Assembly: GCF_024323335.1 (NCBI RefSeq)
Contig: NC_066581.1
Coordinates: 343,792,399 to 343,856,398 of the forward strand
Direction of reading: 5' to 3'
Length of the DNA: 64,000 nucleotides
Source: Lathyrus oleraceus
Taxonomy: Eukaryota; Streptophyta; Magnoliopsida; Fabales; Fabaceae
The position numbers and the translations under genes are program-made. The notes beneath the pieces were generated by a model. It was not told where the DNA came from and did no database searches. It saw only the letters and a program-made list of their open reading frames with translations. This document shows, in pieces, positions 11,640 through 24,300 of the stretch. Every line of letters begins with the position of its first letter. Within the stretch, counting starts at the first letter, position 1.

Positions 11640-12269
11640 TGTTGATGTTAGTGTTGTAAGAAAAATTGTTAATGTCATGTTGTAATGATTTTCTTAAATG
11701 ATGATGTTTATTTTGTGCCCAATTTGATGTTGTTAGATTCTATCAAATTTTATGTTGCAGTAAGGAAATAGTTTGTGCCTATATTTGTTACACTAAAGAA
11801 GAGTTAAAGGACATATTCATTACACTTTAAAAGACTTAATTGACACGTGTTTAACAACTTAGTTTACAGTCAAATTTTATGTTGTAGTAAGGACATAGTT
11901 TGTACCCATATTTGTTACACTAAAAGAGACAATGGACATGAAAATTGGACAAAATATCATAACATTTCTTGACTAAACATAAAAGGCCTATTAACCAAAA
12001 TAATGATAAGGCCTTAATATATTTCATTAAACTAAACAAAATACATAAAGTATCCATCCAAAATACATAGTAGACATCCAAAACATATAATCATCATCCA
12101 AAATACATATTCCTAAGTCAGTCACATAGCATCCTAAAAACAAAAACACCATCCAAAATACATGATCATAGTTCAACAAAATACAACAGAAAACATTCTA
12201 ATGTTTTTTTTATCTTTATATGCAACTTAGGTGTGGTCCTTCTTGGTGGATGAAAAGTTGTTGTTGGTC
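11640..12269. other. MULE internal non-coding sequence
   Basis: No coding family is recognised. A short motif, ATCCAAAATACATA, recurs about five times between 12055 and 12170. Confidence 0.5.
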
Positions 12270-12274
12270 TCTGA
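12270..12274. repeat. 5-bp target-site duplication of the copia element (left)
   Basis: TCTGA here is repeated at 47808-47812 immediately outside the 3' LTR. Confidence 0.9.
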
Positions 12275-12464
12275 TGTGAGTATAACTTTCCACTAGATGT
12301 GTTTTGTATGATGTTAAAACTAGGATATTTTTAGCGTTTATGTATATTGAGCGGTATCATCTGAGTCTAGTAGTGAATTTTAGAATTAGGAAGCATGTCA
12401 ACGTGTTTGGAAATTTTTTAGAAAAGATTTTTTGCATCAAAAATTCATTTTTGTAGGAAAACTG

Positions 12465-12660
12465 TCTGCAGGTCGACGCATATGATTATAGGTCGACCTA
12501 TAGAATAAATATTTTAGCTACAGGTCGACACATACGATGTATAGGTCGACTCATGTGATGCAGTATTAAAGCATGCATGCTCTGTCCCATGTGCCGCCTC
12601 TACAGGCCGGCACATAACATATACAAGTTGACACATGACTTGTATAGGTTGACCTATATG
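12465..12660 (+). promoter_or_regulatory. Cluster of GGTCGAC palindromes in the copia LTR
   Basis: AGGTCGACGCAT, TAGGTCGACCTATAG, AGGTCGACACAT, TAGGTCGACTCATG and decayed forms (GGCCGGC, GTTGAC) recur every 20-50 bp, upstream of a TA-rich stretch in the position of a TATA region. Sirevirus LTRs are known to hold arrays of near-palindromic motifs; a regulatory role is inferred. Confidence 0.6.
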
Positions 12661-12720
12661 TCAAAAATCTTAAAAAATTGCATTTCTTTCTAATCCCTTT
12701 GCTTTCCTTTTTCTTCTCAC

Positions 12721-12728
<8 letters not shown>

Positions 12729-12794
<66 letters not shown>
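12729..12794. repeat. (TA)n microsatellite
   Basis: About 33 TA repeats in the 5' LTR; the homologous position in the 3' LTR (19641-19650) has only four or five. Confidence 0.97.
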
Positions 12795-13476
12795 TTGGTT
12801 CATATACCATTTACTATTAAGGTTTCTAGTGAGTAAAACCTATGCAAAACCAGAATTTCAAAGCATTCTCATCATCTTCAAACTCTCTTCTATGCATACA
12901 CACAATCAAACTACACATAATCATTTTTTGATTGGGTGTCATCTAGATTAGGGTCCATAACGTCCAATTTAGGTTTGTTGTATTGTAAATTAGGTTGAGA
13001 ACTTTGAGGGTTTCAAATCAGAAAACCGAGTTGGCGTTTTCCTTCAAGATCTGCTAGGGTTTGAAGGTTTTGGACAATATCACACAATCCAGATCCGATC
13101 GAGTGAAGTCTTTGAAGAACATTAGTGTCTTGCAAAGGAGTAGCATAGGACAGTGGATCACATTGGTAAATCCTGGGTTTCAACAAGTTCGCATTTGGGA
13201 TTCGATTGAGTGAAAGCTTTGAAGAACAAGGGGTTTCTCGCAAAGAAGTAGCGTGAGACAGTGAATCGAAGTGGCATTGTTTGTTACTTGATCAATGGAA
13301 GATAAGGTGGTAGAATCAAAATCAAGCCTAAGGTTTATAGGGTTAGATTGCTACATATCTCTTGTACACATACATTTTCAAAGTGAGATATATTACACTA
13401 TCTCAATTCGCATTTGAATTGAAGAAATATGTACCCATAGAGATTTCAATTGGGAAACTTCCTAAACAAATCCTTG

Positions 13477-13480
<4 letters not shown>

Positions 13481-13514
<34 letters not shown>
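13481..13514. repeat. (CT)n microsatellite
   Basis: CT dinucleotide run in the 5' LTR, within the part deleted from the 3' LTR. Confidence 0.97.
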
Positions 13515-13520
<6 letters not shown>

Positions 13521-13996
13521 TCAGTTTACAAATTGTCGATTTCATATATCGTTCGATCAAATTGTTTAGATAATAATTTTTATTACTTTTTGAAATTGGT
13601 GTTGTTGAGTTGATCACAAACCTTTAGGTTGTTATTGGCTTTTGAGAACAACGATATCACATAAAACTCCAAACAATATTGACCGCACACTAAGTGTTCG
13701 AAAAATTGCTTCAATTGATTTTTTTTGTGAATTATCATTGGAAGTAGACTTTCCTTATTACTTTGCATTAAAATAATTATGATTAGTTATTGTTGATTGA
13801 TTTGTGAATCATTATCATATCATTGTCACTACTATGCATATTCGAGCTTTTTGATAGCGAGTTCGGTCAGATGATTTTTTATTCGGGATATTTTAAACTT
13901 GCTTTCGCGTCATAAATTTTTTAAAACAATTTTTGTCAAAGTTTTTAACTCAGGATCTATTCAACCCCTTTAGATCTAAGTCTATCGTCTAACAAG

Positions 13997-14012
13997 TGGT
14001 ATCACGAGCTCC
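13997..14012 (+). promoter_or_regulatory. Primer-binding site (initiator tRNA-Met type)
   Basis: TGGTATCACGAGC, two bases after the 5' LTR end, matches the usual plant copia site TGGTATCAGAGC with one extra base. This is where minus-strand DNA synthesis would be primed. Confidence 0.85.
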
Positions 14013-14047
14013 AATTAATTCTGTGCTTAAGATTTGTATATTAGAAA

Positions 14048-15700
14048 ATGGCTATCGAACCTAAAAAGGCATACAATAGAGCGCTAATTTTCACAGGCAA
14101 AAATTATATCTATTGGAAAGCTTGTATACACGTATCCATATTAACTCGGTTGATAATGGTGTATAAGACGTCATCAATAATGTTGTCATGAAATTACAAT
14201 GACCAATGCTGAAGGCGTCTTCATACCAAAACTGTAAAATCAATGGAATGATAATGATAAGAAATTATGGTCTTACGAATGGAAAGCACAAAACATTCTC
14301 ATATCCGCACTCGGTGTTGATGAATTTTATCGTGTTTCCCATTGTGAAACTGCCAAGGCTATATGGGACACATTATAAGTTACCCATGAGGGAACTAATG
14401 AGGCCAAACAAGCTAGGATAAACATATTTAATCAAGATTTTGAACTCTTTCGTATGAAGCATGTTGAAAATATTGCCGAAATACAAAAGAGGTTCACACA
14501 TCTTATTAACAGGTTGAATGCTCTATGTAAGCCTATTTCCAATGATATTGCTACGAATAAGGTTTTGAGATGTCTTAATAGGGAATGTCAACCTTTATTG
14601 GATAAACACGAAAAAGAGCATGAGAAGAAGTTAAAGAAGGGGAAAGGTAAAGACAAGGTGGAAGAGAAGAAGTCCATTGCTCTAACAACTTCTAGCTCAA
14701 AGTCCTCACAAAATAAGCAAAGTGATTGTGAAACAAAAGATGACAAGTATTCCGATGAAGAAGATATGAGTTTGTTCATAAAAAAGTTTAATAGATACAC
14801 GTGGAAGCATGGAGATAAGTACTCCGGAAAAAACCAAAGTAAATCTAGAAGGTTATCTAACTCCTCACAGGAATATGAGAATAATAATGGTAAAACTAGA
14901 AGTTCATGCTATAATTGCGGAAAAGCGAGTCATTATAGGTCAGAGTGTCCTATGAAGAAGAAAGGTCATCACAAGAAATCTATCAAGTCTAGAAGAGCCT
15001 ATGTTTATTGGGACAACGAAAGTGATACTTTAAATGATGAAAGCTCGACTTCAAGTGTAGAATCGGACTGGATTTTCCTCATGGAAAACAAAAAGAAGAA
15101 AAAGGTTGTAAGTCACTCTAAGCTTGAATTTACTCATGACTTATCTTATTCTCAATTACAAGAATATTTTTAAAATCTACAAAGACATTCCATATATGCT
15201 TTCAAAAATTTAGCTTCAAACAAAAGAATCTTTTCACACTTGGAATCTAAAATTTTGGAAAACGAAAAGAATATGGAAGATCTTAGGAAATATATGGTAG
15301 ATATTCTAAAATATAAGAGAGAGGATGACAAACCTTAATGGTTTGGTTATGAAACTTGTCACATTTGGCAAAAAGAGTAAAAAAACTCTTAAAGCTAAGT
15401 TAGATAAGGCATTACAACCTAAGGTTATTTTTTCTATTGATACTTATAAATATGATATGCCTTCTCATAATCCTTGTAAAAGGTATAGTTTTTTTGAAAA
15501 GGGTCCTAATAGTAAAAGCATATCTTTTCACAACTTATATTTTCATTATTGTTACAAAAAGGGTCACATTATTGCAAAGTGCAAGTTTAGGAAAAAATTT
15601 GTTCCTAAAGGTGCCTTTTAATGGTTGCCTAAATGCAACCAAGGTTTCATTAATCATCAAGGACCCATTCAAGATTGGGTACCTAGCATTATTCGTTGAT
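14048..15700 (+). pseudogene. copia Gag pseudogene with zinc knuckle
   Basis: From ATG at 14048 the N-terminus reads AYNRALIFTGKNYIYWKA, the typical copia Gag opening (F.G.NY..WK), then a stop. The longest open piece (14454-15173, 239 aa) starts with EIQKRFTHLINRLNALCK and contains a lysine-rich region and a complete CCHC knuckle, CYNCGKASHYRSEC (14907-14948). A third piece (15325-15621) ends with a second, degenerate knuckle, HYCYKKGHIIAKC, whose first cysteine is replaced. Read-through after the stop at 15619 gives WLPKCNQGFINHQGP and QDWVP, the usual gag end in legume Sireviruses. At least three stops or frameshifts separate the pieces, so no Gag can be made. Confidence 0.8.
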
Positions 15701-17213
15701 CTTGTAAGGTAGATGTCTTAGCTCTATGAAGAGATTATGTGATCTCGTTTGTGGGGCCTCAAGAATAATACGGGTGACATTTCCTTATTGCTTTGACTTG
15801 TGACAAGGAAAAAGGATTATGTTGCCGAGAAGGTTAACTTTTAGTGTTCTTTTAATTGGTAAAAGTGTGTTGATTATTATTAATGTTTTCTATCTGAGAA
15901 ATATCGAAAAAGGTATTGTGTTTCATGATGTAGGTTTATCTTCAACAAGACATACTCAAGTTCATCAAATTAGGGGTTGATAAACCTAAGATGATAAAAC
16001 ATTAGGAGGAGCAAGATAATCATCATGATTGAATAAGATTGAAAGTCCAATCATAAGGATGATCATCAAGTCTATGAGTTTCTTGGATACATTATTAATC
16101 ACACTTTCAAGTACTTTTGCAAAGGGAAAAGTGGTAAGAGCGTTCGTTTTCATTAGATTTTGTGGCACATTATACATTTATTCCAACTTTCGTTTGAGAG
16201 TTCCTTATGGAATGCAAGTGCTTTCTCCATCATTCGTATGGTGAGGTAATATCATTTCAATCCTTTTCTTGCTTTGTAAGTAAGTTATTATTTTACTTGT
16301 TTGTTTGTCAAAGGCACGTGATGTATTATGTGTATGATACATATTATGAGTTTTCATTTCCAAAAAATTTAATGTGACCATTGTGTGTTTCATTTAACAT
16401 GTTTATAGTGGCCTCATTCTAAATAATTTCATATTTGATCTATATCTTTTACCATTTCATGCTGGCATATATGTGTTTGCATGTTATTAGCTAGCAAATC
16501 ATGAAAAACAATCATATGCATAGGTCTGTCATCAATTAGTCATGCATGATTCAAATTGAGTCTTCCAAAGTCATTACAAATTCACAAGTGTCAAAATTTT
16601 AAATTTTTGGACATCATGTGTCGACACATAAATCATATAGGTTGGCACATAAAATCAAAATTTTGAATTTTTCAGAATTCGTTCAGTATGTAGCAACACA
16701 TGTGTTGGATAGGTCGACACATAAAATAAATTTTTGAAATATTTGGTATATGCTTCAGTATGTGTCGACTCATGACTTTGATAGGTCGGAATATGCGTCA
16801 AAGAGTCGACACATAAGTGACTTTTCTTGGTTAAATCTCTTCATTTCTCTTCCTCTCATACATGCACCCAAAATCCCCAATCTCTACATTTCATTTGAAT
16901 CATGAAAATTATTCAATTGGAATTAAAGATTGTTAGGTGCATTCACTATATATCATCAACCATCAAATTTTCATCAAATCATTTGCATTTTCATCAATTC
17001 TCCTCACTTCATCTCCAAAAACCCTTTTTCACCCAAACTCTAAAAATTCTAAATTTTCACTTGTTTGTGGTTCCTCCTCACTTCTTTGTGTATTTTTGTG
17101 ATTATGTGTCTTTTTTGAGTGTGTGGGTATTTGTTTATCACTCATAATCTTTCACTTTTGGTTCACACATTTCATCAAATAGTTGGTGTGCAAACTGTCT
17201 TTGAACATTTTTA
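15701..17213 (+). other. copia internal region with pol deleted and a second palindrome cluster
   Basis: None of the expected DSG protease, integrase or YVDD-type reverse transcriptase motifs are found. At 16615-16820 the motif ATGTGTCGACACATAA and relatives (GTCGACTCAT, GTCGACACAT) recur four or five times, echoing the LTR cluster. A pyrimidine-rich leader (16840-17060) precedes the third ORF. Confidence 0.6.
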
Positions 17214-18688
17214 ATGGCTCACAAGCTTTCCAAGACCAAAGGTGATACCAAAGGCAAAGGCAAAGAAAGTACATCTCCTGCCACTGTGGAAACTCCATTT
17301 TATTTGGTGTCTACTAAGTGTGTTAAGGAATTTGAGGAAAAACACCAATATAGGCTAGTGGTAAAGCAATATGTTTTGAAGGCAAGTGTGGTTGGTGGTT
17401 TGGATATCCCTGAAGTGGCTATTCTTGTTGCACATTAGCAAATTAATTATTTTCTGCAACTTTCTCAAGATTATAATGAAGAACTCATATTTTTCTTCTA
17501 CTCTGGGTTGCATGATAGGAGAGGTTCATGCTTCAAATTTACCAATGTAACATTGTTTATGAATTTACTGATGAACTTTGGAAATCCTTATTTGCTATTA
17601 CTGTTGTTGATGTTGATGATGATGAGGAAGCTGGCCCGTTGGTGACTGATATCCACACTCATATTCACTTTAAGTGGAACATTCATGTGAATGATCTACT
17701 TAAAGCTCCTCGTGCTAATGAATGTTATAACCCTATTACTAGTGGGTAATTAAAGATGGTTCCTAGAATTTTGTTATGGCTGGTTTCTCATGTCTTGCGC
17801 CCGAAGAATGGCGGATTATGGAGAATTTATTTTGCTAAAATTCATCTGGTGTATATTTTGTTGAACGAGATCAAAATCAAATGGGCACGTTATTTTGTAT
17901 CTCATATGTTTGCGATTAAGGAGTGCAATAAAAGGAACGCCTTTTTGCTATGTCTCCATGATCACCAAGATTCTGAATTATTTCAACATTGGCATGCCAA
18001 ACCTTACCTATAGATCTCCAGGCCCTAGTCAAGATTTTTCTCAATGCACCCTAACCAACATGGGGTATTTTTGGGACGTACACCATCAAGCATACTACTT
18101 TCGCACAGGTAAGAATGGTAGGAAGATTTACAAGTTTGATGATCCTGCAGAATTCAGTAATGATGTTGTTGAAGCTCATATGGATGATGAGCAACCAATG
18201 GGTTCCCCTTATGATGATCATGAGGGTGATGTTGTTATGCAAGATGCTCCTCATGGAGATTCCCATGGTAGTGCTTTTGGTGATACATCCTCCATCATGA
18301 CAATGCTCCAGAACATTCAATTGAGGCAAGAAGAGCGGTATGTGGAAGATTGTCAAAGGAGGGATTCCTTTGAAGCTGCTCAAATTTAGAGGTTCCATCT
18401 AATGCAGGAACACGTGACTACCCATGATGATAATTTTGATGATTTTGCTTCGTATGAGACGGAAAGTCTTGTGTCAATGAGGATAAATCTAATTTTGATG
18501 CTGCCACTACTTCTAGGATAAACTATATGACTGCTTTTGAGAATTGCAACCTTCATCATTATATGAGGTTTTACCGAGAGACGTGTGACTTCTTAGATCA
18601 TCATTATGGTAATGATGGTCAAGGATGGTATAAGGGTATAAGACCAGCGCCTAGGGGTCGTGGAAGACGACGAATTATTGTTGGATGA
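17214..18688 (+). pseudogene. Third ORF (env-like / putative plant transposon protein) pseudogene
   Basis: Starts MAHKLSKTKGDTKGKGKE and, through a stop at 17436 and several frameshifts, reaches the C-terminus RGRGRRRIIVG at 18688. Middle pieces read LHLVYILLNEIKIKWARYF-like sequence (17830-17890), CNKRNAFLLCLHDHQDSELF in one frame, and YRSPGPSQDFSQCTLTNMGY, GYFWDVHHQAYYFRTGKNGR, SIMTMLQNIQLRQEERY in the next. These belong to a legume family found in the third ORF of Sirevirus-like elements. The basic arginine-rich tail suggests nucleic-acid binding (inference). No membrane segment is seen in the best-preserved half. Position, between palindrome cluster and polypurine tract, fits a third ORF with its own leader. 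Confidence 0.75.
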
Positions 18689-19143
18689 AGTGTTGTGATA
18701 CTATGTTGTGTTGTGTATTTTGAGTCTCATGTTTTTGGTGTGCATGTTCTTAAGTCATGCTTTGAGTCTTCATGCATTGTTATCTTTGATTTATTTGTTT
18801 TGTTGCTGGTTATGTATTGACAATATTACTAGTTTGATTGAACTTGTGACAATGGTTGTACTATGTCTATTATTTTGGATGATTAATGTGTAAATTTGTT
18901 GTGTTTATTAGTTTTGTGTATTTTCATGTATGTTAAGTATATGTGAGTGCACATCTTATCTTTGCAATTGCCTTTATATCGCATATTGAATATGTGGTTT
19001 GTTGCATCTCTATGATACTGCTAATAGCTTACTTTGTCTCTTTTTGATGTTATCAAATGTGAGAAGTATATGAAGCTATGATGCATACATTCAGTGGGAG
19101 CCTTCATGGACACGAAACACATCGTCTCAAGTTTTTCCATCAT
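18689..19143 (+). other. copia 3' non-coding region
   Basis: T/G-rich sequence between the third ORF and the polypurine tract. Short open frames with hydrophobic content at 18708-18893 look like chance frames of T-rich DNA. Confidence 0.5.
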
Positions 19144-19155
19144 AAAAAAGGGGGA
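19144..19155 (+). promoter_or_regulatory. copia polypurine tract
   Basis: AAAAAAGGGGGA lies three bases upstream of the 3' LTR start TGTGAGTGTAAT, the standard plus-strand primer site. Confidence 0.88.
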
Positions 19156-19158
19156 GTA

Positions 19159-19707
19159 TGTGAGTGTAATATTCTATTAGATGTGTTTTGTATGATGTCA
19201 AAACTATGATACTTTTAGTGTTTATATACATTGGATGGTATCATCTGAGTCTAGTAGTGCATTTTAGCATTAGGAAACATGTCAACATGTTTGAAAATGG
19301 TTTAGAAAAGATTCATGCATCAAGAAAATATTTTATGCATCCAAAAACTATTTTTTGTGTGAAAAATTGTCTACAGGTCGACACATACGATTATAGGTCG
19401 ACCTATAGAAGAATTTTTTTCTACTACAGGTCAACACATACGATGTATAGGTCGACTCATGTGCTATAATATTAAAGACTTTAGGTTATGTCCCATGTGT
19501 CGCCTCTACAGGTCGGCACATAACATGTACAGGTCGGCACATAACATGTACAAAACACATGACTTGTATAGGTCGACCTATAGATCAAAAAGCTTGAAAA
19601 TTTTCATTTATTTCTATTCCTTTTGCTTCTCACTTTTTTACATATATATACTTGGTAAATGCATCATTTACTAGTTAGGTTTCTACTGAGTAAAACCTAT
19701 ACGAAAC
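19159..19707 (+). repeat. 3' LTR of the copia element, first part
   Basis: Matches the 5' LTR from TGTGAGT onward, including the GGTCGAC cluster (19375-19580), and is cut at 19707 by the Ogre insertion. It resumes at 47111. Confidence 0.92.
19703..19707. repeat. 5-bp target-site duplication of the Ogre (left)
   Basis: GAAAC here is repeated at 47111-47115. Confidence 0.93.
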
Positions 19708-20724
19708 TGTAGCGGTGTATTCGTCGCTATATGATCTATCAATTAAATCATAAGCTATGAGATACATTGAAATTTCGAGTCGCCACCGCACTTTTATTTA
19801 TCCAAAGGATTGGCTAAAAAGCGAACAAAAGCCTAAGAAGTTTTACACGTAGAAAACTAATAAAAAGATCAGAGAGTCTGGGTAAGGGGTAAATTACGCA
19901 ATGGGAAGGTGTTAGGCACCCACTACGTCCTAGGTACTCCTAGGGAGCCCTTTTCACACTTGTTATGCAAAAATTATTATTTGTTATGACATAAAGATTG
20001 TGCAAACATGATTGGGATGATGAGAAAAGAATATACAAGTTTTATTGGTTATTGGGTTCGAACGGAAGAACCCGTTGCCTACGTACCTTCCATCAAAGGT
20101 AAGGATCAGAACGCCGTAGTTCGGCTAAAAGATTTCCAAAAGTGGGTTAGGTTCAATTTTAAACACAAACCCTAGGTCTTACGTTATCCACGGGAGAAAA
20201 CTCAACCTTATACAAACAACAACGTCCACCATGTGAGAACAGCTTCAACTTGCCAGGGAGGGGTTAACCCTATAATAGACAAGGAAGGCTTACAATTCAA
20301 TCACTAAGGACAGAAGGTGAGATTAACATCAACCACTAAGATAAATCAAACCTATAGCTCATGTATGAAAAGATTAATGGACAAAGCCAAAACAAGTGAA
20401 TGGGTGAAGTTACTGATTATGATTATGAAAATGAAGTCAAAGTATGATTAAGATCAATTCAAATAAGTATTATGAAATGAAGTTTGGAAAAAGGTCAAGG
20501 ACTTGAGTCCAGGTTTTTAGTTAGAAAACATGAAGATGTTTGCACAACACTTATGCCAAATTTGAAAAGTATAGTGTGAAAAGGTTTAGGACATAATGAA
20601 TGATGGATGGATGGATGGATAGTAAAACTTCTTAGAAGGTTCACTTCTTGAAATCATATGGGAGATGATTCAAGTGTGTCCTTTGGAATGGCAATTAATA
20701 ATAACAAACAAGCAAAGCAAAAGA

Positions 20725-20933
20725 AAAGCGGATATCGGATGCCAATCACTGGTCTTATACCAATCTCCTAAAACAAAACGGGATATCAGAGGCCACTCAA
20801 TGGACTTACACTAATCTCCACAGGCACAGAAATAAAAGCGGATACCGGATACCAATAAATGGATTTACACCAGTCTCCTAAAATAGAACAGGATATCAGA
20901 TGCCACTCAATGGACTTACACTAATCTCCACAG
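20725..20933. repeat. ~60-bp internal repeats in the Ogre LTR, arranged as two dimers
   Basis: Four units of the form GGATAYCRGATRCCA...ATGG(A)CTTACAC...AATCTCC, alternating two subtypes. The same block is at 40298-40506 in the other LTR. Confidence 0.85.
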
Positions 20934-21002
20934 AAGAAAACAAGAAATGGGATATGAAATGTGGAAGTCAACTGCCAATCTGTCTGGACTTAGGTTAACC
21001 CC

Positions 21003-21305
21003 AGTATGGTCCTAGGAAATCCAATGCCACATCACTGGGACTTATAATGGATCCTCGCATACAAGAACAAAAGCAACAATATGATCACAGGAATGCAAAT
21101 GCCAACTCACAGGGACTTATAATTGCAACCTCTCATACAAACAGATGAAACAAACTATGATCACAGGAAAGCAGATGCCAACTTACAGGGACTTATAACT
21201 GCAACCTCACATACAAAACCAAACAGATCAAATTATGATCACAGGATAACAGATGCCAACTTACAGGGACTTATAACTGTATCCTCACATACTAACAGAT
21301 AACAG
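21003..21305. repeat. ~80-bp internal repeats in the Ogre LTR
   Basis: Three good copies and one diverged copy of TATGATCACAGGA...GATGCCAACTTACAGGGACTTATAACTG...CTCACATAC. Repeated at 40576-40878 in the other LTR. Confidence 0.85.
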
Positions 21306-24300
21306 AAGATATGAGTGACCAATGAGGTCTTACACTCTATCCTTCCATATCACAGGAGCAAATGCCAAAGCAATGGACTTACAATTGTCCTCAATGGACA
21401 AACAACAATAACAAAAGTCACACAGACAAATGATATGATCATGCACTAATGGCAATTGATGATGATGATAAATGCATAACATACAGGCAAGCAAATGCAC
21501 ATGAAGCAATCAATCAAACAATGAGTATCAAACAGCACACTCTATAGCCAAACAATGGGGGGCTCACACAAGAGGGTTTGACTTTTGAAAGTCCACTGTA
21601 ATAGGTAAAGGTCGCTCTTAACCTTGCCATTGAGAGGCTAAGGTGAAGCAGATGAATAGGAGATGAGGGGTGTGCCTCATTGCTTCAATCTCATATCAGA
21701 GAGAGCATCAAATAGAAAGTGTGGGAGTTCAGAAAGTAGGAACTCTCTCCACATTATTGACTCGATTAGATCTTGGGTTTTTATCTCAATGCTCAACCAT
21801 GTAATGGGAGCAAATAGAGGACACACTGAATAGTGGGGGATAGATTGCTTATCCCTACCTTCCACCAATTGCCTTACTTGAAGGACTTTTCCTGCTTGGG
21901 ACAAATATAAACAAACACAGGCATTGCCTCTTAAGGAGGACTTCAGACAGTTTGCCCGGTCAAATAACAGACCGGGTCTCCAGACTACATGAAGAAGAAG
22001 TATTTATACCTCAAAGCAAATGCTAAAAAGCAAAGCAAGCAATCAAGTTCAAAGAACTTAGGCAACTAAAGTACCTGAAAAAGTCAAACCAATTAGTAAA
22101 CAGTTCAACAATTAAAAACAAAGAGAAATGAACCAAAAGTCAACCACAGAGGGACCAATTGTGCAAGGCACAAAGACTCAAGCATATGAGTCACCTACAA
22201 AACAAATGTTAGCACATGATAAACAAACCAACTCAATCAAAATTGAAAGGTCTTTGGGGCATTGGTGTTCAACCTGAAACAGATGAACTCAACATAAGCT
22301 CAGAAGACCACTAGGACTAGCCTAGGGTCAAAGATGAAAGAAAAAGTCAAGGCAGCAAGGAAAAGTCAACCCAAACCAAGTCTAAACATTCAAGAAGCAT
22401 TCTCAATTGGATTCATAATTATATCATGCATCATGGTCATTTCATATGCAAAAGGATGCAAAGCATGGCAAGAGAAGCATACAAAAGTCAACAGCAAAGA
22501 CTTCATTCAAAAGTCAACTCAAACAATCTCAAAAATTATGAAATAAATCACACTCAATCCTAACATCTAACATGGTATACATGTCAAATTTCATGGCATT
22601 TGGATGAGAGGAAGGCAGTCAAGTAAAATCATGAAGTCAAACCAAATTCAAGTAAGCATGTTGAAAGTCAACAAACATGGGTCAACTTCAAAAAAATCAT
22701 ATCAATTTGAAAACAGAATAGAAATGAATGAGATTAACACCAATGCAAAACTTGAGATGTCTAATCATCACATATGAAATTTCAAGGTCATACAATAAGA
22801 TTTGAGAATTTCACAAAAGATTTGGCAAGGCATGGCACAAAAAGTCAACAAATGACCAAGTATGGAAGAAAATTCTCAATCAAATGGAAAACAGCAAGAT
22901 TAATTCCAAGAAAATTCACATACAAACTAGACATACAAAGGATGGTTCATGCAAAATTTGGGGTCAATTGGATAAGAGGGAGCATGTGAACAAAAATTGG
23001 GAAAATGCATATCATGGTATAGCACCAAATGTAACACATAACTTCAAAAAATCATAACTCTCAATCCACAAATGATAAATGCACAAACTTTATATGGAAA
23101 CAAAGGTCATTGTGTCTAGTTTCACCACAAAAAATTTCAAAGGCAATGGATGCAACATGACAATTTCACAAAAGATTTGGCACAAAGTATCATTTTGGCA
23201 TACATGTTGAAAAATCATTTATCATTTAAAATCCAGAACATGGAAAATTAATTAAAATTCACCATAAAATAGAGGACACAATTGTGATCATGATGGAAAA
23301 AATTTCATAATTTTTGGATGAAATTTGAATAAAAAATGAATTGTTTAAGTTGAGTGAAATAATGAAGCAAGATGAACAAAATGGCATGGCAATGTGGTCA
23401 AAGCAAAGTCAACCGATGGCAAACTTGTAATTCCGGGCTCATTAACCTAAACTACTGCGTTTTGGGGAAAGAAATGAGATGTTCCTATTGGCTCCCAGCC
23501 AATGGAACAGTGGACACGGCCAATGAGCTCATTTTTTCTGGTTTTTCAAAACCCTAGGGTTTCTAACACAGCATGGCATTCATGAGATTTTCTTGGCAGC
23601 TCAAAAACAGCAAAACAGCAGGGCATTCATGTTCAAGCATTCAGCATTATATACAACAGCATAGCAGAATTATGGACAAAGTAATTGGTTTAAATAACAG
23701 CAGCAACAACATCATCACCTCATGCTCATAATCATCAACTAACACTTGAAACAAGCAAATCACACAACAGCAGGGCAACATGTTTCACATGGATTTTCTG
23801 GTCATGATGTTTAAAACAACAGCACACATTCATGTCCTTCATGCAAACACCTCATGAACAACAAACTAACAATAATCAATAAAATTATGGGAAATCCTGG
23901 GCAGCTCATAAGTTTGGGGCAGCAGCAGCATTTGCTCATCATCATCATGTTATCAAACAAAACAAACAACAGCCAATGTTCATGCAACATTAAGGTGGTA
24001 GCATTGTTATTCCTGACATGAACAACAAAACAAACACAAGCAGGAAAAGTTATGGGCATGGTTTCCTAGACTGCAGCAAGTAATCATCATCCAAGTCCAT
24101 CATTAAAATCAACAGGTTTTGAGCAAAAGCACTCAATGGCAAGGCATATGTACCTATGTAACATCATGACACCAATACGCAAAACATAAACCAAGTGGAT
24201 TTCTAGGAAAGTTCGAAACAGCAGCAGAGCATATCCATCATCAACATGTAATCATCAAAAACAACAGCACTCATTATGTTTCACATGGATTTTCTGGAAG

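Larger units (their letters stand above)
12275..13994 (+). repeat. 5' LTR of the copia element
   Basis: Starts TGTGAGTATAAC and ends CGTCTAACA, 1,720 bp. It holds a block of GGTCGAC palindromes (about 12470-12660), a pyrimidine-rich stretch, an expanded (TA)n and a (CT)n tract. The 3' LTR matches it in two pieces, 19159-19707 and 47111-47807, but lacks about 470 bp corresponding to roughly 13420-13885. Confidence 0.92.

Noticed and set aside
12721..12951. A 76-codon frame beginning with a Tyr-Ile run
   Set aside because: It is the translation of the (TA)n microsatellite.
15701..17213. A hidden reverse transcriptase in the copia interior
   Set aside because: I looked for the protease DSG, integrase and YVDD-type motifs in the plus-strand frames and found none.
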